Shown: one piece after another, positions 33,785 through 43,060 of the stretch
Layout: every line of letters begins with the position of its first letter
Numbering within the stretch: the first letter of the stretch is position 1
Assembly: GCA_900542425.1 (NCBI GenBank)
Contig: UQNQ01000003.1
Span: 62,001 to 126,000 of the forward strand
Source: an uncultured Eubacteriales bacterium
Lineage (GTDB): Bacteria; Bacillota; Clostridia; Oscillospirales; CAG-272
Reading direction: 5' to 3'
DNA: 64,000 nucleotides
Made by a program: the position numbers and the translations under genes
The notes under the pieces: model-generated
What the model saw: only the letters and a program-made list of their open reading frames with translations
Told to the model about the DNA's origin: nothing
The model's database searches: none

Positions 33785-34756
33785 ATGAAAAAAATGATGG
33801 CGCTTCTGCTTGCGCTTTGTTTTTCGGTCGCACTGTTTTCCTGCGGGAAAACAGAGAACGAAGACGTTACGGTGAAAGTAGTTACTTTAATGGGACCTAC
33901 CGGAATGGGCATGGTACAGCTGATGCAGAATGACAAGGACGGAACCTCCGCGAACGACTATGAGTTTACACTTGCTTCTTCGCCTGAGGAAGCACAGTCC
34001 GCCATTGCCAGCGTTGATATCGCGGCGCTCCCTGTCAATCTTGCTGCGGCGCTTTACAATAAGGGCGAGGATATCAGCTTTGCTGCCATTAATACGCTCG
34101 GCGTTTTGTCTATCCTTGAAAATGGTAACACCATACAGAGCGTTTCCGACCTGAAAGGAAAGACAATTTATGCGACAGGAAAAGGTTCTACTCCGGAATA
34201 TATCCTGAATTATCTGCTGACAAAAAATGGTATTGATCCTGAAAAAGATGTTACGATTGAATATCTGACAGAGCATACGGAGCTTGCGACAAAGCTTGCA
34301 TCCGGTGACGCGGCGATCGGATTGCTGCCGGAGCCTAACGTTACGGTGGCACTGACGAGTGCCGCTGCCAGTGGAAATACGGAGCTTCGGATCGCTTTGG
34401 ATGTGACAGAAGAATGGGCGAAACTCGGCGAGGGAGAACTGGTGCAGGGCTGTATCGTGGTATCCAATCGGTTTAAGACTGAGCATCCTGAGCAATACAA
34501 GGCATTTATGGAAGAATACAAGGCTTCCGTGAATTATGTGAACAGCAATATCGATTCCGCCTCTGCGGCGATTGCGGAATTCGGTATTGTACCGAAGGCA
34601 GAAATCGCGAAAAAAGCGATTCCTAACTGTAATATTTGCTGTCTTGACGGAGAAGAAGGCATTCGTTATATGGAAGCGATGCTGACCGTTTTGTGCGAGG
34701 CGAACGCGAAATCTGTTGGCGGCAAGCTGCCTGACGACGCATTTTATGGAAAATAA
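33785..34756 (+). CDS. ABC importer substrate-binding lipoprotein (NitT/TauT type)
   Basis: A 323-residue periplasmic-binding-type lipoprotein. Signal MKKMMALLLALCFSVALFSC with lipidation at Cys20, then an SsuA/ThiY-like fold: TLMGPTGMGMVQLM, VDIAALPVNLAAALYNKG, GKTIYATGKGSTPEYILNYLL, AAIGLLPEPNVTVAL. Such proteins bind sulfonates, nitrate, pyrimidine precursors or similar small compounds; the ligand here is unknown. The next gene starts inside its end. Confidence 0.88.
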   Translation: MKKMMALLLALCFSVALFSCGKTENEDVTVKVVTLMGPTGMGMVQLMQNDKDGTSANDYEFTLASSPEEAQSAIASVDIAALPVNLAAALYNKGEDISFAAINTLGVLSILENGNTIQSVSDLKGKTIYATGKGSTPEYILNYLLTKNGIDPEKDVTIEYLTEHTELATKLASGDAAIGLLPEPNVTVALTSAAASGNTELRIALDVTEEWAKLGEGELVQGCIVVSNRFKTEHPEQYKAFMEEYKASVNYVNSNIDSASAAIAEFGIVPKAEIAKKAIPNCNICCLDGEEGIRYMEAMLTVLCEANAKSVGGKLPDDAFYGK

Positions 34757-35519
34757 GCTTCCGTTTCGGATTCTGCGAGGCATTCTTTGTTTTGCATTTT
34801 GGATTCTTGTGTGGCAGCTGCTGGCGCTTGTCGTAAAACGAGTGCTGGTGCTGCCGACACCGCTTGCCGTGGCGAAGACCCTTTTGATGCTGCTTGGTAC
34901 GGGTGAATTTTATATCGTCTGCTTATGGTCACTCGGCAGAATTTTCGCCGGACTGATGGTGGGACTTTTTGCCGGTGTTCTACTCGCGGTTTTGTGTGCC
35001 GCGAGCCGTTTTGCAGATGCCTTAATCTCGCCTGCGGTATCTGTGATCAAGGCGACGCCCATTGCTTCCGTCATTATTCTGATGCTGTATGTTCTCGGAA
35101 AAGGAACCGTACCGATGGTTGCGACGCTTCTCATGGTGATCCCGATTGTGTTCGTCAATGTTCGCCGCGGAATCGGCGCTGTGCCGACAGATCAGCGCGA
35201 GGTAGCAAGGATATATGGATTTGGTTTCGGCAAGCGCGTACGCTATCTTATGCTGCCGTCCGTTCTGCCGTATTTCGTTGCCGCTTGCCGTTCGGCGCTT
35301 GGGCTTGCATGGAAGGCGGGAATCGCCGCCGAGGTAATTTGCATGCCGTCTCTTTCTATCGGAGAAAAGCTCCATGATGCCAAAATTTATTTGGAATCCG
35401 AGGAACTTTACGCTTGGACAATCGTCGTGGTCCTGTTAAGTGTTCTCATTGAAAAGGGCGTGGTGCTTTTGCTGTCGAAGCTCTCAAAAAAGGGAGGTGT
35501 CGGTATTGCTGAAGCTTGA
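34746..35519 (+). CDS. ABC importer permease (NitT/TauT type)
   Basis: A 257-residue permease with about six membrane segments and the EAA-type loop (around residues 150-175: GIGAVPTDQREVARIYGFG). The central VIKATPIASVIILMLYVLG block is typical of SsuC/TauC/ThiX permeases. The ATG at 34746 overlaps the binding-protein gene by 11 bases, implying translational coupling; the frame extends to 34716 without family support. Confidence 0.88.
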   Translation: MENKLPFRILRGILCFAFWILVWQLLALVVKRVLVLPTPLAVAKTLLMLLGTGEFYIVCLWSLGRIFAGLMVGLFAGVLLAVLCAASRFADALISPAVSVIKATPIASVIILMLYVLGKGTVPMVATLLMVIPIVFVNVRRGIGAVPTDQREVARIYGFGFGKRVRYLMLPSVLPYFVAACRSALGLAWKAGIAAEVICMPSLSIGEKLHDAKIYLESEELYAWTIVVVLLSVLIEKGVVLLLSKLSKKGGVGIAEA

Positions 35520-36111
35520 TCATGTTGAAAAATCCTTTTCGGAGAAACGGGTGCTTTCGGATGTATCCCTTTTGATACCGGATGGAACCGCAGCGTCTCT
35601 TTCCGGCATGTCCGGAAGCGGAAAAACCACGCTGCTGCGCATTGCGGCAGGACTTGAAAAACCGGACTGCGGAACCGTAAGCGCCGACGGACGGATTGCT
35701 GTTGTCTTTGCGGAGCCGCGGCTGTTTGATTCCGTGAGCGTTTTGGAAAATGTGACCTGCGTGATGTCCGGTTCCAAAAAAGAAAATGAAGCAAAGGCGG
35801 AGGAACTTCTTGCGGCGTTAAAGCTGGAAAATGCGGTGCAACTGAGCCCGCGTGAGCTTTCCAGCGGTATGGCTGCGAGAGTTTCTGTGGCGCGTGCGCT
35901 GGCTTATGATGCAGATATCTATTTACTTGACGAACCGTTTAAAAGCTTGGACGAGAAAATCAAGTATGATGTTATGACTTATCTGAAGTCCTTTTTTGAG
36001 GGGAAAACCGTTTTGCTTGTCACGCATGATGACTCAGAGGCAAAATTTCTTGCTGCGCATCGATTTTATCTTGCAGACGGTGTACTTTCGGCAAGAAAGG
36101 AATTTGGATGA
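35506..36111 (+). CDS. ABC importer ATP-binding protein (NitT/TauT type)
   Basis: A 201-residue ATPase, shorter than the usual 230-260. Walker A is GMSGSGKTT (about 32), signature LSSGMAAR, Walker B IYLLDEPFKSLD, switch His in VTHDDSE. The start is TTG at 35506, fixed by AGGGAGG eight bases upstream; the frame is open to 35440 inside the permease. It overlaps the permease by 14 bases and completes the importer. The ATP-site motifs are intact, so the short length does not suggest a broken gene. Confidence 0.88.
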   Translation: MLKLDHVEKSFSEKRVLSDVSLLIPDGTAASLSGMSGSGKTTLLRIAAGLEKPDCGTVSADGRIAVVFAEPRLFDSVSVLENVTCVMSGSKKENEAKAEELLAALKLENAVQLSPRELSSGMAARVSVARALAYDADIYLLDEPFKSLDEKIKYDVMTYLKSFFEGKTVLLVTHDDSEAKFLAAHRFYLADGVLSARKEFG

Positions 36112-36125
36112 AGGAAATATATTTT

Positions 36126-36187
36126 GCGCTTTGATTTTAAGAAGACATTTTTTCAAAAGATGTTTTCGTTATTTCAAAGCGCTTTTT
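36126..36187 (+). terminator. Terminator of the Crp/Fnr-ABC operon
   Basis: A nine-base outer stem (GCGCTTTGA at 36126-36134 with its complement at 36174-36182) around a nested A/T-rich inner stem, followed by five Ts. Confidence 0.65.
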
Positions 36188-36270
36188 GCTGTGTTTTTTT
36201 ATTTTGCGGAAAAATTCATAAGAATCCCATTTTTTGAATACAATATAGAAAGATGACCGGAGGTGATTTT

Positions 36271-36744
36271 GTGAAAAAAATACAATGGAAAACGCTTCTC
36301 GTTTGCATAGCGATTCCGCTTGCCGTCGGAGTGATTGCTGGGCTTTTGTCCAGGGAAGGAACGGAGATGTACGCATTGCTCGAAAAACCTCCGCTTTCAC
36401 CACCGGGATGGATTTTCCCCGTAGTATGGAGTATTTTGTATGTGTTGATGGGAATAGCCTCCTATCTGGTTTTTGTCTCGGGCGCGGATAAAAAAACGGT
36501 GGAAAGCGCACTTTGGGTATACGGATTGCAGCTTTTTGTCAATTTCTTTTGGCCGATTCTGTTTTTCCGGTTTGAACTGTACTTTTTCTCCTTTGTATGG
36601 CTGCTTTTCCTCTGGATTTTGATTCTTGTTACGTTTGTTCGGTTTTGGCGGATATCCATTCCCGCCGCGTGCCTATTGATTCCTTATCTGATATGGGTCG
36701 CATTTGCGGGCTACTTGAACCTTGGAGTGGCACTGCTGAACTGA
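36271..36744 (+). CDS. tspO: TspO/MBR-family membrane protein
   Basis: A 157-residue protein with five membrane segments, homologous to the tryptophan-rich sensory protein / translocator protein that binds porphyrins. Hallmarks are EKPPLSPPGWIFPVVWSILYVLMG (residues about 35-60), LQLFVNFFWPILFF, and PYLIWVAFAGYLNLGV at the C-terminus. The start is GTG at 36271 because GGAGGTG ends six bases upstream; an in-frame ATG at 36253 sits before that site. A terminator follows. Confidence 0.93.
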   Translation: MKKIQWKTLLVCIAIPLAVGVIAGLLSREGTEMYALLEKPPLSPPGWIFPVVWSILYVLMGIASYLVFVSGADKKTVESALWVYGLQLFVNFFWPILFFRFELYFFSFVWLLFLWILILVTFVRFWRISIPAACLLIPYLIWVAFAGYLNLGVALLN

Positions 36745-36755
36745 AACCAAAAGAG

Positions 36756-36806
36756 CAGGGCATTTTCCGAATGCAATCGTCGGAAAAATGTCCTGTTTTT
36801 GTTTTT
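36756..36806 (+). terminator. Terminator of tspO
   Basis: A 15-base stem with small mismatches (36756-36770 with 36780-36795) and a T-rich tail from 36796. Confidence 0.7.
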
Positions 36807-36852
36807 GTCGGAAAAGATTTTCCGAAAATGCCGGATTTTACGTCAATTTTAC

Positions 36853-36881
36853 TTGCGTTTTAGAAAATTCTATTATATAAT
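36853..36881 (+). promoter_or_regulatory. Promoter of the glycogen operon
   Basis: A good TATAAT at 36876-36881 with a weak TTGCGT at 36853-36858, spacing 17, about 60 bases before glgB. Confidence 0.55.
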
Positions 36882-36941
36882 AAAAATAAGATAAATAAGA
36901 ACAGTTCCGGCGGATTTTAATATGAAACGGGGGCTTCGGCT

Positions 36942-38897
36942 GTGAAAAAATATGGAAGCGGCGATGGATATGCGGCATATCTCTTTTGTCAGGGTACTAA
37001 TTTTTATGCATATGACTTGCTTGGCGCACATATGACGCGGCACGAGGGCTCTTTTCTTTATACTTTCCGTGTGTGGGCACCAAATGCCGTTTCGGTATTT
37101 GTGTGCGGCGATTTTAACGGATGGGATGAGAGTCTTCCAATGGAAAAGGATGTTGATTCCGGCATCTGGCAGGCGGAACTTTTCTCGCCCGTCTCCCTTG
37201 CGGAAAATCGTTACAAATATAAAGTAGTATCCGCAAAAGGAGAAAAATGGAAAGCGGATCCTTATGCGAGATATTCCGAAACACGGGAAAAAACGGCATC
37301 TATTTTGACGGATGGCAGTGAATTTTTCTGGGAGGATGCGGCATGGCAGCAAAAAAAGCAATCTTTTTTTGCCGTGAAAGATTCTCGGCATCCTCATTTT
37401 TACAGTGCTCCGATGAATATATATGAAGTGCATCTCGGATCATGGCGGACAAAAGACGGACAAGGCACGTCGGACGGTGAACATGATCTCTGTTATCGGG
37501 AACTTGCGGATGAACTTGCTTCTTATCTTTTGGATATGCATTATACGCATGTGGAACTGCTTCCGATCACGGAGTATCCGTATGACGGTTCATGGGGATA
37601 TCAGGTATGCGGCTATTTTGCGCCGACTTCCCGTTTCGGTACGCCGGAGGATTTTAAATATTTTGTGGACAGGATGCATCAGGCGGGAATCGGTGTCATT
37701 TTGGACTGGGTACCTGCTCATTTTCCGAAAGACGAGCATGGACTGTATGAATTTGACGGGTCTTTCCTCTATGAATACCAAGGGCGCGACCGCATGGAAA
37801 GCCGCGGCTGGGGAACCCGGTATTTCGACGTAGGTCGTCCGGAAGTGCAGTCGTTTCTCATATCTTCCGCACTTTTTTGGATGCGTGAATATCATGTGGA
37901 CGGTCTGCGTATTGACGCTGTAGCATCTATGTTGTATCTTGATTATGACAGGGAACCGGGTGAATGGATCCCCAACCAATATGGGAACAACCATAATCTT
38001 GAAGCGATTGCCTTTTTTAAAAAATTGAATACGGCGGTATTTGGGGAATTTCCTTATGCGCTTATGATTGCGGAGGAATCAACCGCATGGCCGATGATTA
38101 CCAAGCCGGTGTCGGAGGGAGGGCTTGGCTTCAATTTCAAATGGAATATGGGGTTTGCCAACGACATGTTCGAATATATGGCGGTGGATCCGATTTACCG
38201 TCAGTATTGTCATCAAAAGCTAACGTTTCCGATGATGTATGCGTTTTCGGAAAATTACATACTTCCCGTGTCGCACGATGAGGTGGTACACGGAAAAAAA
38301 TCGCTTTTGGACAAAATGTTCGGAACCTATGATGAAAAATTTGCCGCGATGCGTGTTTTCCTGACATTTATGATGACACATCCCGGCAAGAAGCTCTTGT
38401 TTATGGGGACCGAGTATGCACCGTTCCGCGAATGGGATTATGCGAACGAATTGGAATGGTTTATGCTGAAATATCCGCGCCACGCGGAAATGCAGCGTTG
38501 TGTGCGGCAGCTTAACAAGTTGTATTTGACGGAGCCGCCGCTTTATGAGATCGATGACAGCTGGGACGGGTTTGCATGGATCGAGCCGAACGATAAGGCG
38601 CATAATGTGCTTTCCTACCGCAGACGTTCCATTTCCGGTGCAGAACGAATCGTCATTCTGAATTTTTCTCCGGTAAAGTGGGAGAATTATACGGTGCGTG
38701 TGCCAATGAGAGGAGAATACGAAGAGATTTTTACGACGGATCTTTATGAATATGGCGGAACCGGGTTTCAAAACGGAGTCGTAAAATCGAAAGAACATAA
38801 AGAAAACGGAAAAATGAAAAGCGAGATCGCCGTGACAATTCCTTCTTATGGAGGGATGATTTTCCGGCGGCGCGAAGTGAAAAAGGGTAGTAAATAA
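36942..38897 (+). CDS. glgB: 1,4-alpha-glucan branching enzyme
   Basis: Makes the alpha-1,6 branches of glycogen. The 651-residue product has an N-terminal carbohydrate-binding domain (FRVWAPNAVSVFVCGDFNGW) and a GH13 barrel. Active-site residues are Asp325 in GLRIDAVASM (nucleophile), Glu378 in MIAEESTAWP (acid/base) and His445-Asp446 in PVSHDEVVHG. The start is GTG at 36942 after ACGGGGG. It is the first gene of glgB-glgC-glgD, 39 bases before glgC. Confidence 0.96.
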   Translation: MKKYGSGDGYAAYLFCQGTNFYAYDLLGAHMTRHEGSFLYTFRVWAPNAVSVFVCGDFNGWDESLPMEKDVDSGIWQAELFSPVSLAENRYKYKVVSAKGEKWKADPYARYSETREKTASILTDGSEFFWEDAAWQQKKQSFFAVKDSRHPHFYSAPMNIYEVHLGSWRTKDGQGTSDGEHDLCYRELADELASYLLDMHYTHVELLPITEYPYDGSWGYQVCGYFAPTSRFGTPEDFKYFVDRMHQAGIGVILDWVPAHFPKDEHGLYEFDGSFLYEYQGRDRMESRGWGTRYFDVGRPEVQSFLISSALFWMREYHVDGLRIDAVASMLYLDYDREPGEWIPNQYGNNHNLEAIAFFKKLNTAVFGEFPYALMIAEESTAWPMITKPVSEGGLGFNFKWNMGFANDMFEYMAVDPIYRQYCHQKLTFPMMYAFSENYILPVSHDEVVHGKKSLLDKMFGTYDEKFAAMRVFLTFMMTHPGKKLLFMGTEYAPFREWDYANELEWFMLKYPRHAEMQRCVRQLNKLYLTEPPLYEIDDSWDGFAWIEPNDKAHNVLSYRRRSISGAERIVILNFSPVKWENYTVRVPMRGEYEEIFTTDLYEYGGTGFQNGVVKSKEHKENGKMKSEIAVTIPSYGGMIFRRREVKKGSK

Positions 38898-38936
38898 AGG
38901 CAATAACAATCAAAACCGAAAGGCAGGGAATTTCAT

Positions 38937-40139
38937 ATGTTCAGGAAAAAGGAATGTATCGCAATGCTTCTCGCCGGCGGTCAGGGCAGCCGTCTCTATA
39001 CCCTTACCGAAAAGACAGCAAAACCTGCTGTTCCTTTCGGCGGCAAATACCGTATCATCGATTTTCCGATGTCAAACTGCGTGAATTCAGGCATTGACAC
39101 TGTTGGAGTCTTGACACAGTATCAGCCGCTTGTTCTCAATGAATACATAGGGAACGGAGAGCCTTGGGATCTCGACCGGACGCATGGGGGAGTTACGGTG
39201 CTGCCTCCCTATCAGGGAAAACGGGGAGCCGCATGGTATCGGGGAACGGCGAATGCAATCTATCAGAATATGACCTTTATTGAGCGGTATGATCCGGATT
39301 ATACGCTGATTCTTTCCGGAGATCATATTTACAAAATGGATTACAGCCGTATGCTTGCCGAGCATAAGAAAAACGCGGCGGACTGCACGATTGCCGTGTT
39401 GGAAGTGCCGATAAGCCAGGCAAGCCGTTTTGGAATCCTCAGCACCGACGCAAACGGGTGCATTACGGAATTTGAGGAAAAGCCTAAGAATCCGAAAAGC
39501 AATAAGGCGTCAATGGGAATATACATCTTTACAACCTCAAAGCTAAAGGAATATCTGGAGGCGGATAATGCGGATCCCGAGTCTTCCAACGATTTCGGCA
39601 AGAATGTGATTCCTGCCATGCTTGCCGGCGGATGCCGGATGTACGCCTATACCTTTGAAGGCTATTGGAAAGATGTGGGAACGCTTACAAGCCTTTGGGA
39701 AGCGAATATGGACCTTCTCGGAAGCTCGCCGAAATTTGATCTTTATGACAGAAAATGGCGTATTTTCTACCGACATCACGCCTACCCGCCGCACCGGATC
39801 GGCGCCGCGGCGCATTTGGAGAATTCTATGGTGACGGAAGGGTGTGTAATCGACGGAATGGTGGTGAACTCTATCCTTTCCAATGATGTGCATGTGGAAC
39901 CCGGTGCCGTTGTGCGTGACAGCGTGATTATGAGTGGTGTTACCATCAAGGCCGGTGCCCGCGTATCGTATGCGATTATTGACAGCGATACGGTTATCGG
40001 GGAAAATGCGGATCTCGGAGACCCTCGTGACGGAGGACAGATTCTTGTACTGGCATCGGGGCTTTCCGTTCCGCCTGATTCGGTGATTCGTGGCGGAGAG
40101 CTTGTGGATACGGGCAATTTGAAACAGTTTATCGGTTAA
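38937..40139 (+). CDS. glgC: Glucose-1-phosphate adenylyltransferase
   Basis: Makes ADP-glucose, the sugar donor for glycogen. The 400-residue protein has the pyrophosphorylase motif AMLLAGGQGSRLYTLTEKTAKPAVPFGG, YRGTANAIYQN, LSGDHIYKMDY (catalytic Asp), FEEKPKNP (glucose-phosphate site), GYWKDVGT, and a C-terminal left-handed beta-helix. AGGCAGGGA precedes the ATG. It is followed 13 bases later by its paralogue glgD. Confidence 0.97.
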   Translation: MFRKKECIAMLLAGGQGSRLYTLTEKTAKPAVPFGGKYRIIDFPMSNCVNSGIDTVGVLTQYQPLVLNEYIGNGEPWDLDRTHGGVTVLPPYQGKRGAAWYRGTANAIYQNMTFIERYDPDYTLILSGDHIYKMDYSRMLAEHKKNAADCTIAVLEVPISQASRFGILSTDANGCITEFEEKPKNPKSNKASMGIYIFTTSKLKEYLEADNADPESSNDFGKNVIPAMLAGGCRMYAYTFEGYWKDVGTLTSLWEANMDLLGSSPKFDLYDRKWRIFYRHHAYPPHRIGAAAHLENSMVTEGCVIDGMVVNSILSNDVHVEPGAVVRDSVIMSGVTIKAGARVSYAIIDSDTVIGENADLGDPRDGGQILVLASGLSVPPDSVIRGGELVDTGNLKQFIG

Positions 40140-40152
40140 GGAGGTCGGAAAC

Positions 40153-41286
40153 ATGTCTGTAGAAGGTATTATTTTTTCCAACATTCATGACAGCAATATC
40201 TCAGAACTGACACGGCAGCGCACGCTGGCATCCGTACCGTTCGGATGCCGGTATCGGCTGATTGATTTTCCTCTTTCCAATATGGTCAATTCCAATATTA
40301 ACACCATCAGCGTGATTACGCATTACAACTATCATTCTTTGATGGATCACATCGGATCCGGCAAGGACTGGGATCTTGCGCGCCGTTCCGGCGGCGTAAA
40401 AATTCTGCCTCCTTATATCACGGCATATGCCAATAACATCAATAATCTTTATCGTTCAAGACTGGAAGCGCTCAAAAGCGTCAATTATTCCATTGCGCAG
40501 ATGACATCGGATTATGTTGTTATGTCGGACTGTGACGTGATCTGCAATATAGACCTCAATGACATGATAGGCGATCATATCGAAAGCGGCGCAGATATCA
40601 CGGTGGCTGTGAAATATATGCCGCTTACGCGGGCTGCGGCAAAAAACAATACGTTGGTTTTTACAAACGAGGAAGGGAGAATTACGGATCTTCTTCCTTA
40701 TCCGACCAATTTTGAGGGCTATGCGGATGTCAATTTAAATATTCTTGTTATTAACCGAAAATATTTGCAGGAAGTTGTATTGGATGCGATTGCGCACGGC
40801 TATGTCAGCATGACACGCGATATTCTGCTTCGCTCACTCGGATATCGGAATTTCCGCGTTTACAAATATGACGGATATTTTGCGTGCATTTCTTCCTTTG
40901 AGGATTATTTTGCACATAATATGCAGCTGATTGAAAATCAGGAAATGTTTGATTCTCTGTTCGGTGTGGAATCCCGCCCGATTTACACAAAGGTCCGCAA
41001 TTCTGCGCCGACCTATTACAGCGGAAACGCCAAAGTGGAGAATTCTCTGATTGCGGACGGCTGTGTGATTGAAGGCACGGTGAAAAACAGTATCCTTTTC
41101 CGCGGAGTAAAAGTAGGGCGCGGTTCGGTAGTTAAGAACAGCATTCTGTTTCAAGATACCTTTATTGGAGAAAATGCGGTGCTCGGATATTCGGTTTCCG
41201 ATAAGAACGTTGTAATCCGCGATGGCGTAACGCTTTCCGGGCATTCAACGCTTCCGCTTTATATTGAAAAAGGCCGTATGGTTTGA
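40153..41286 (+). CDS. glgD: Glucose-1-phosphate adenylyltransferase, GlgD subunit
   Basis: A 377-residue paralogue of GlgC that forms a mixed enzyme with it in Bacillota. It keeps the fold (LASVPFGCRYRLIDFPLSNMVNSNI, MSDCDVICNIDLNDM) and beta-helix. The N-terminal GGxGxRL nucleotide loop is replaced (IFSNIHDSNISELTRQR), so it is probably regulatory rather than catalytic by itself. AAGGAGG lies upstream of the ATG. Confidence 0.95.
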   Translation: MSVEGIIFSNIHDSNISELTRQRTLASVPFGCRYRLIDFPLSNMVNSNINTISVITHYNYHSLMDHIGSGKDWDLARRSGGVKILPPYITAYANNINNLYRSRLEALKSVNYSIAQMTSDYVVMSDCDVICNIDLNDMIGDHIESGADITVAVKYMPLTRAAAKNNTLVFTNEEGRITDLLPYPTNFEGYADVNLNILVINRKYLQEVVLDAIAHGYVSMTRDILLRSLGYRNFRVYKYDGYFACISSFEDYFAHNMQLIENQEMFDSLFGVESRPIYTKVRNSAPTYYSGNAKVENSLIADGCVIEGTVKNSILFRGVKVGRGSVVKNSILFQDTFIGENAVLGYSVSDKNVVIRDGVTLSGHSTLPLYIEKGRMV

Positions 41287-41292
41287 TTGCCC

Positions 41293-41313
41293 TGCAAATG
41301 CGAAGCATTTGCA
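41293..41313. repeat. Small palindromic repeat, copy 1
   Basis: TGCAAATGC-GAA-GCATTTGCA, a perfect nine-base stem. It shares CCCTGCAAATGC and AAGCAT with copy 2 at 41373-41405. Confidence 0.55.
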
Positions 41314-41372
41314 TTTAGAGTCAATAACACCTAAGTATCAATAAAAAAGGGCATAGATTGCTCGGACGATAG

Positions 41373-41405
41373 CCGCCCTGCAAATGCAAAGCATGTGCAG
41401 GGCGG
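41373..41405. repeat. Small palindromic repeat, copy 2
   Basis: CCGCCCTGCA (41373-41382) pairs with TGCAGGGCGG (41396-41405) around a 13-base loop containing the same AAATGCAAAGCAT core as copy 1. It is followed by AAAA and not Ts, so it is not a typical plus-strand terminator. Confidence 0.55.
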
Positions 41406-41590
41406 AAAATTGAGAATACTTGAAAAATCGCAAAAATCATCCTGCGATAGGTATCGTCGTGTTTGTTACTTGGTTGTATGATGCTTAGCGTGATGGATGT
41501 GACGGAGATTGCGATGATTTAGACGATATCGGATCCAAACAGACAAGATCCGGAAAACGAAAATAATCGGCGGTAAGGAGGAATATCTGA

Positions 41591-43018
41591 ATGAAAAAAA
41601 TTCTGTATGCCGGAAGTGAAATTATGCCGTTTGCTGCAACAGGCGGACTTGGTGATGTGCTTGGTTCCTTACCTGCAGCGGTAAAGCAGAGAAATCCGGA
41701 CGATGACGTCCGTGCGGTTATGCCGCTGTATGGACAGATCGCAGAGAAGTGGCGTAAATGCATGACGTTTGTAAAGCATATCACGGTTCCTCTCGCATGG
41801 CGGCGCCAATACTGCGGAATTTTCTGCATGGAAAAAGACGGTGTGGTCTTTTATTTCCTTGACAATGAGTATTATTTTAAGCGCAGCTCGCTTTACGGGG
41901 AATATGACGATGCAGAACGCTTCGCTTTCTTTTCTGTGGCGGTATTGGAACTAATGCGTGAAGTGGATTTCTTTCCGGACATTCTGCATGCCAACGATTG
42001 GCAGACGGCGCTTTCCGTGATTAAACTGAAGCGCAGCTATGCGGGAATATCAGAATACTCCGGTATTCGCGCGGTGTATACGATCCATAATATCGAATAT
42101 CAGGGAATCTACGGAAAAGAAATTCTCGGCGATGTATTTTCTCTGGAGGGAGAGGACGGAGAAATTGTCGATTACGGCGGTGCTGTCAACCTGACAAAAG
42201 GAGCTGTGGTCTGTGCGGATTTTGTAACAACAGTGAGTCCCACCTATGCCAAACAGATTCAGTCTGAAGAATATTCGAGCGGACTCCACTATATTCTCAG
42301 ACAGTATGGATACAAGCTGGACGGTATTGTCAACGGGATCGATACGGAATATTATGATCCGTCGACGGATGAAGAATTGCCGTATCACTACAGCGCAAGA
42401 GGACTTCTCGGTAAGAAAAAGAATAAAGACGAGCTGCAGAAACGATTCGGTCTTGAATTCCGTCCCGATACGCCTGTGATTGCGATGATATCAAGACTTG
42501 CTTCACACAAGGGCTTTGATCTTGTACTTGCCGTATTTGATGAACTGATGCGGGATGATGTGCAGTTTGTTCTGCTTGGCACTGGAGAATCCGGTTTCGA
42601 GGATTTCTTCCGTGAAGCTGCGTCTCGGTATCCTGGCAGAGTATCTGCCAACATTACCTACGACAGAGCCTTGTCCAAGCTGATTTATGCCGGTGCGGAT
42701 ATTTTTCTTATGCCGTCTAAAAGTGAGGCCTGTGGGCTTTCTCAGATGATTGCTTCCCGCTATGGGACGGTGCCCGTAGTGCGGGAGACGGGAGGACTTT
42801 ATGATACCATTAAGCCTTATGGCCCGGATCGCAGCGGCAACGGATTCACTTTTGCTTCATATAATGCTCATGATATGCTGCATGTCATACGAGAGGCGGA
42901 AGGACTTTATCATGACCCGGAAAATTGGAAGGCATTGGTGAAAAAAATCATGAAAATAGATTTTTCATGGAACGCATCCGCTGAAAAATATGAGGCACTT
43001 TATCGTCGGCTTCTCTGA
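41591..43018 (+). CDS. glgA: Glycogen synthase (ADP-glucose type)
   Basis: Extends alpha-1,4-glucan from ADP-glucose. The 475-residue GT5 enzyme starts MKKILYAGSEIMPFAATGGLGDVLGSLP (the KxGGL donor loop has Ala-Thr in place of Lys-x). It has HANDWQTAL, YTIHNIEYQG, VSPTYAKQI, NGIDTEYYDP, ISRLASHKGFDL and the acceptor/donor PSKSEACGLSQM. Loss of the usual Lys in KTGGL is worth noting because that residue contacts ADP-glucose in studied enzymes. AAGGAGG lies upstream of the ATG. Confidence 0.95.
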   Translation: MKKILYAGSEIMPFAATGGLGDVLGSLPAAVKQRNPDDDVRAVMPLYGQIAEKWRKCMTFVKHITVPLAWRRQYCGIFCMEKDGVVFYFLDNEYYFKRSSLYGEYDDAERFAFFSVAVLELMREVDFFPDILHANDWQTALSVIKLKRSYAGISEYSGIRAVYTIHNIEYQGIYGKEILGDVFSLEGEDGEIVDYGGAVNLTKGAVVCADFVTTVSPTYAKQIQSEEYSSGLHYILRQYGYKLDGIVNGIDTEYYDPSTDEELPYHYSARGLLGKKKNKDELQKRFGLEFRPDTPVIAMISRLASHKGFDLVLAVFDELMRDDVQFVLLGTGESGFEDFFREAASRYPGRVSANITYDRALSKLIYAGADIFLMPSKSEACGLSQMIASRYGTVPVVRETGGLYDTIKPYGPDRSGNGFTFASYNAHDMLHVIREAEGLYHDPENWKALVKKIMKIDFSWNASAEKYEALYRRLL

Positions 43019-43060
43019 CACCGCCGCATTTAAAATCATAAATAAAAGGAATTTATTGGT

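Larger units (their letters stand above)
41287..41590. other. Gap between glgD and glgA with two related palindromes
   Basis: No gene is supported. Two similar hairpins sit at 41293-41313 and 41373-41405; both contain CCTGCAAATGC and AAGCAT. No clear promoter for glgA was found, so read-through from glgD is possible. Confidence 0.6.
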
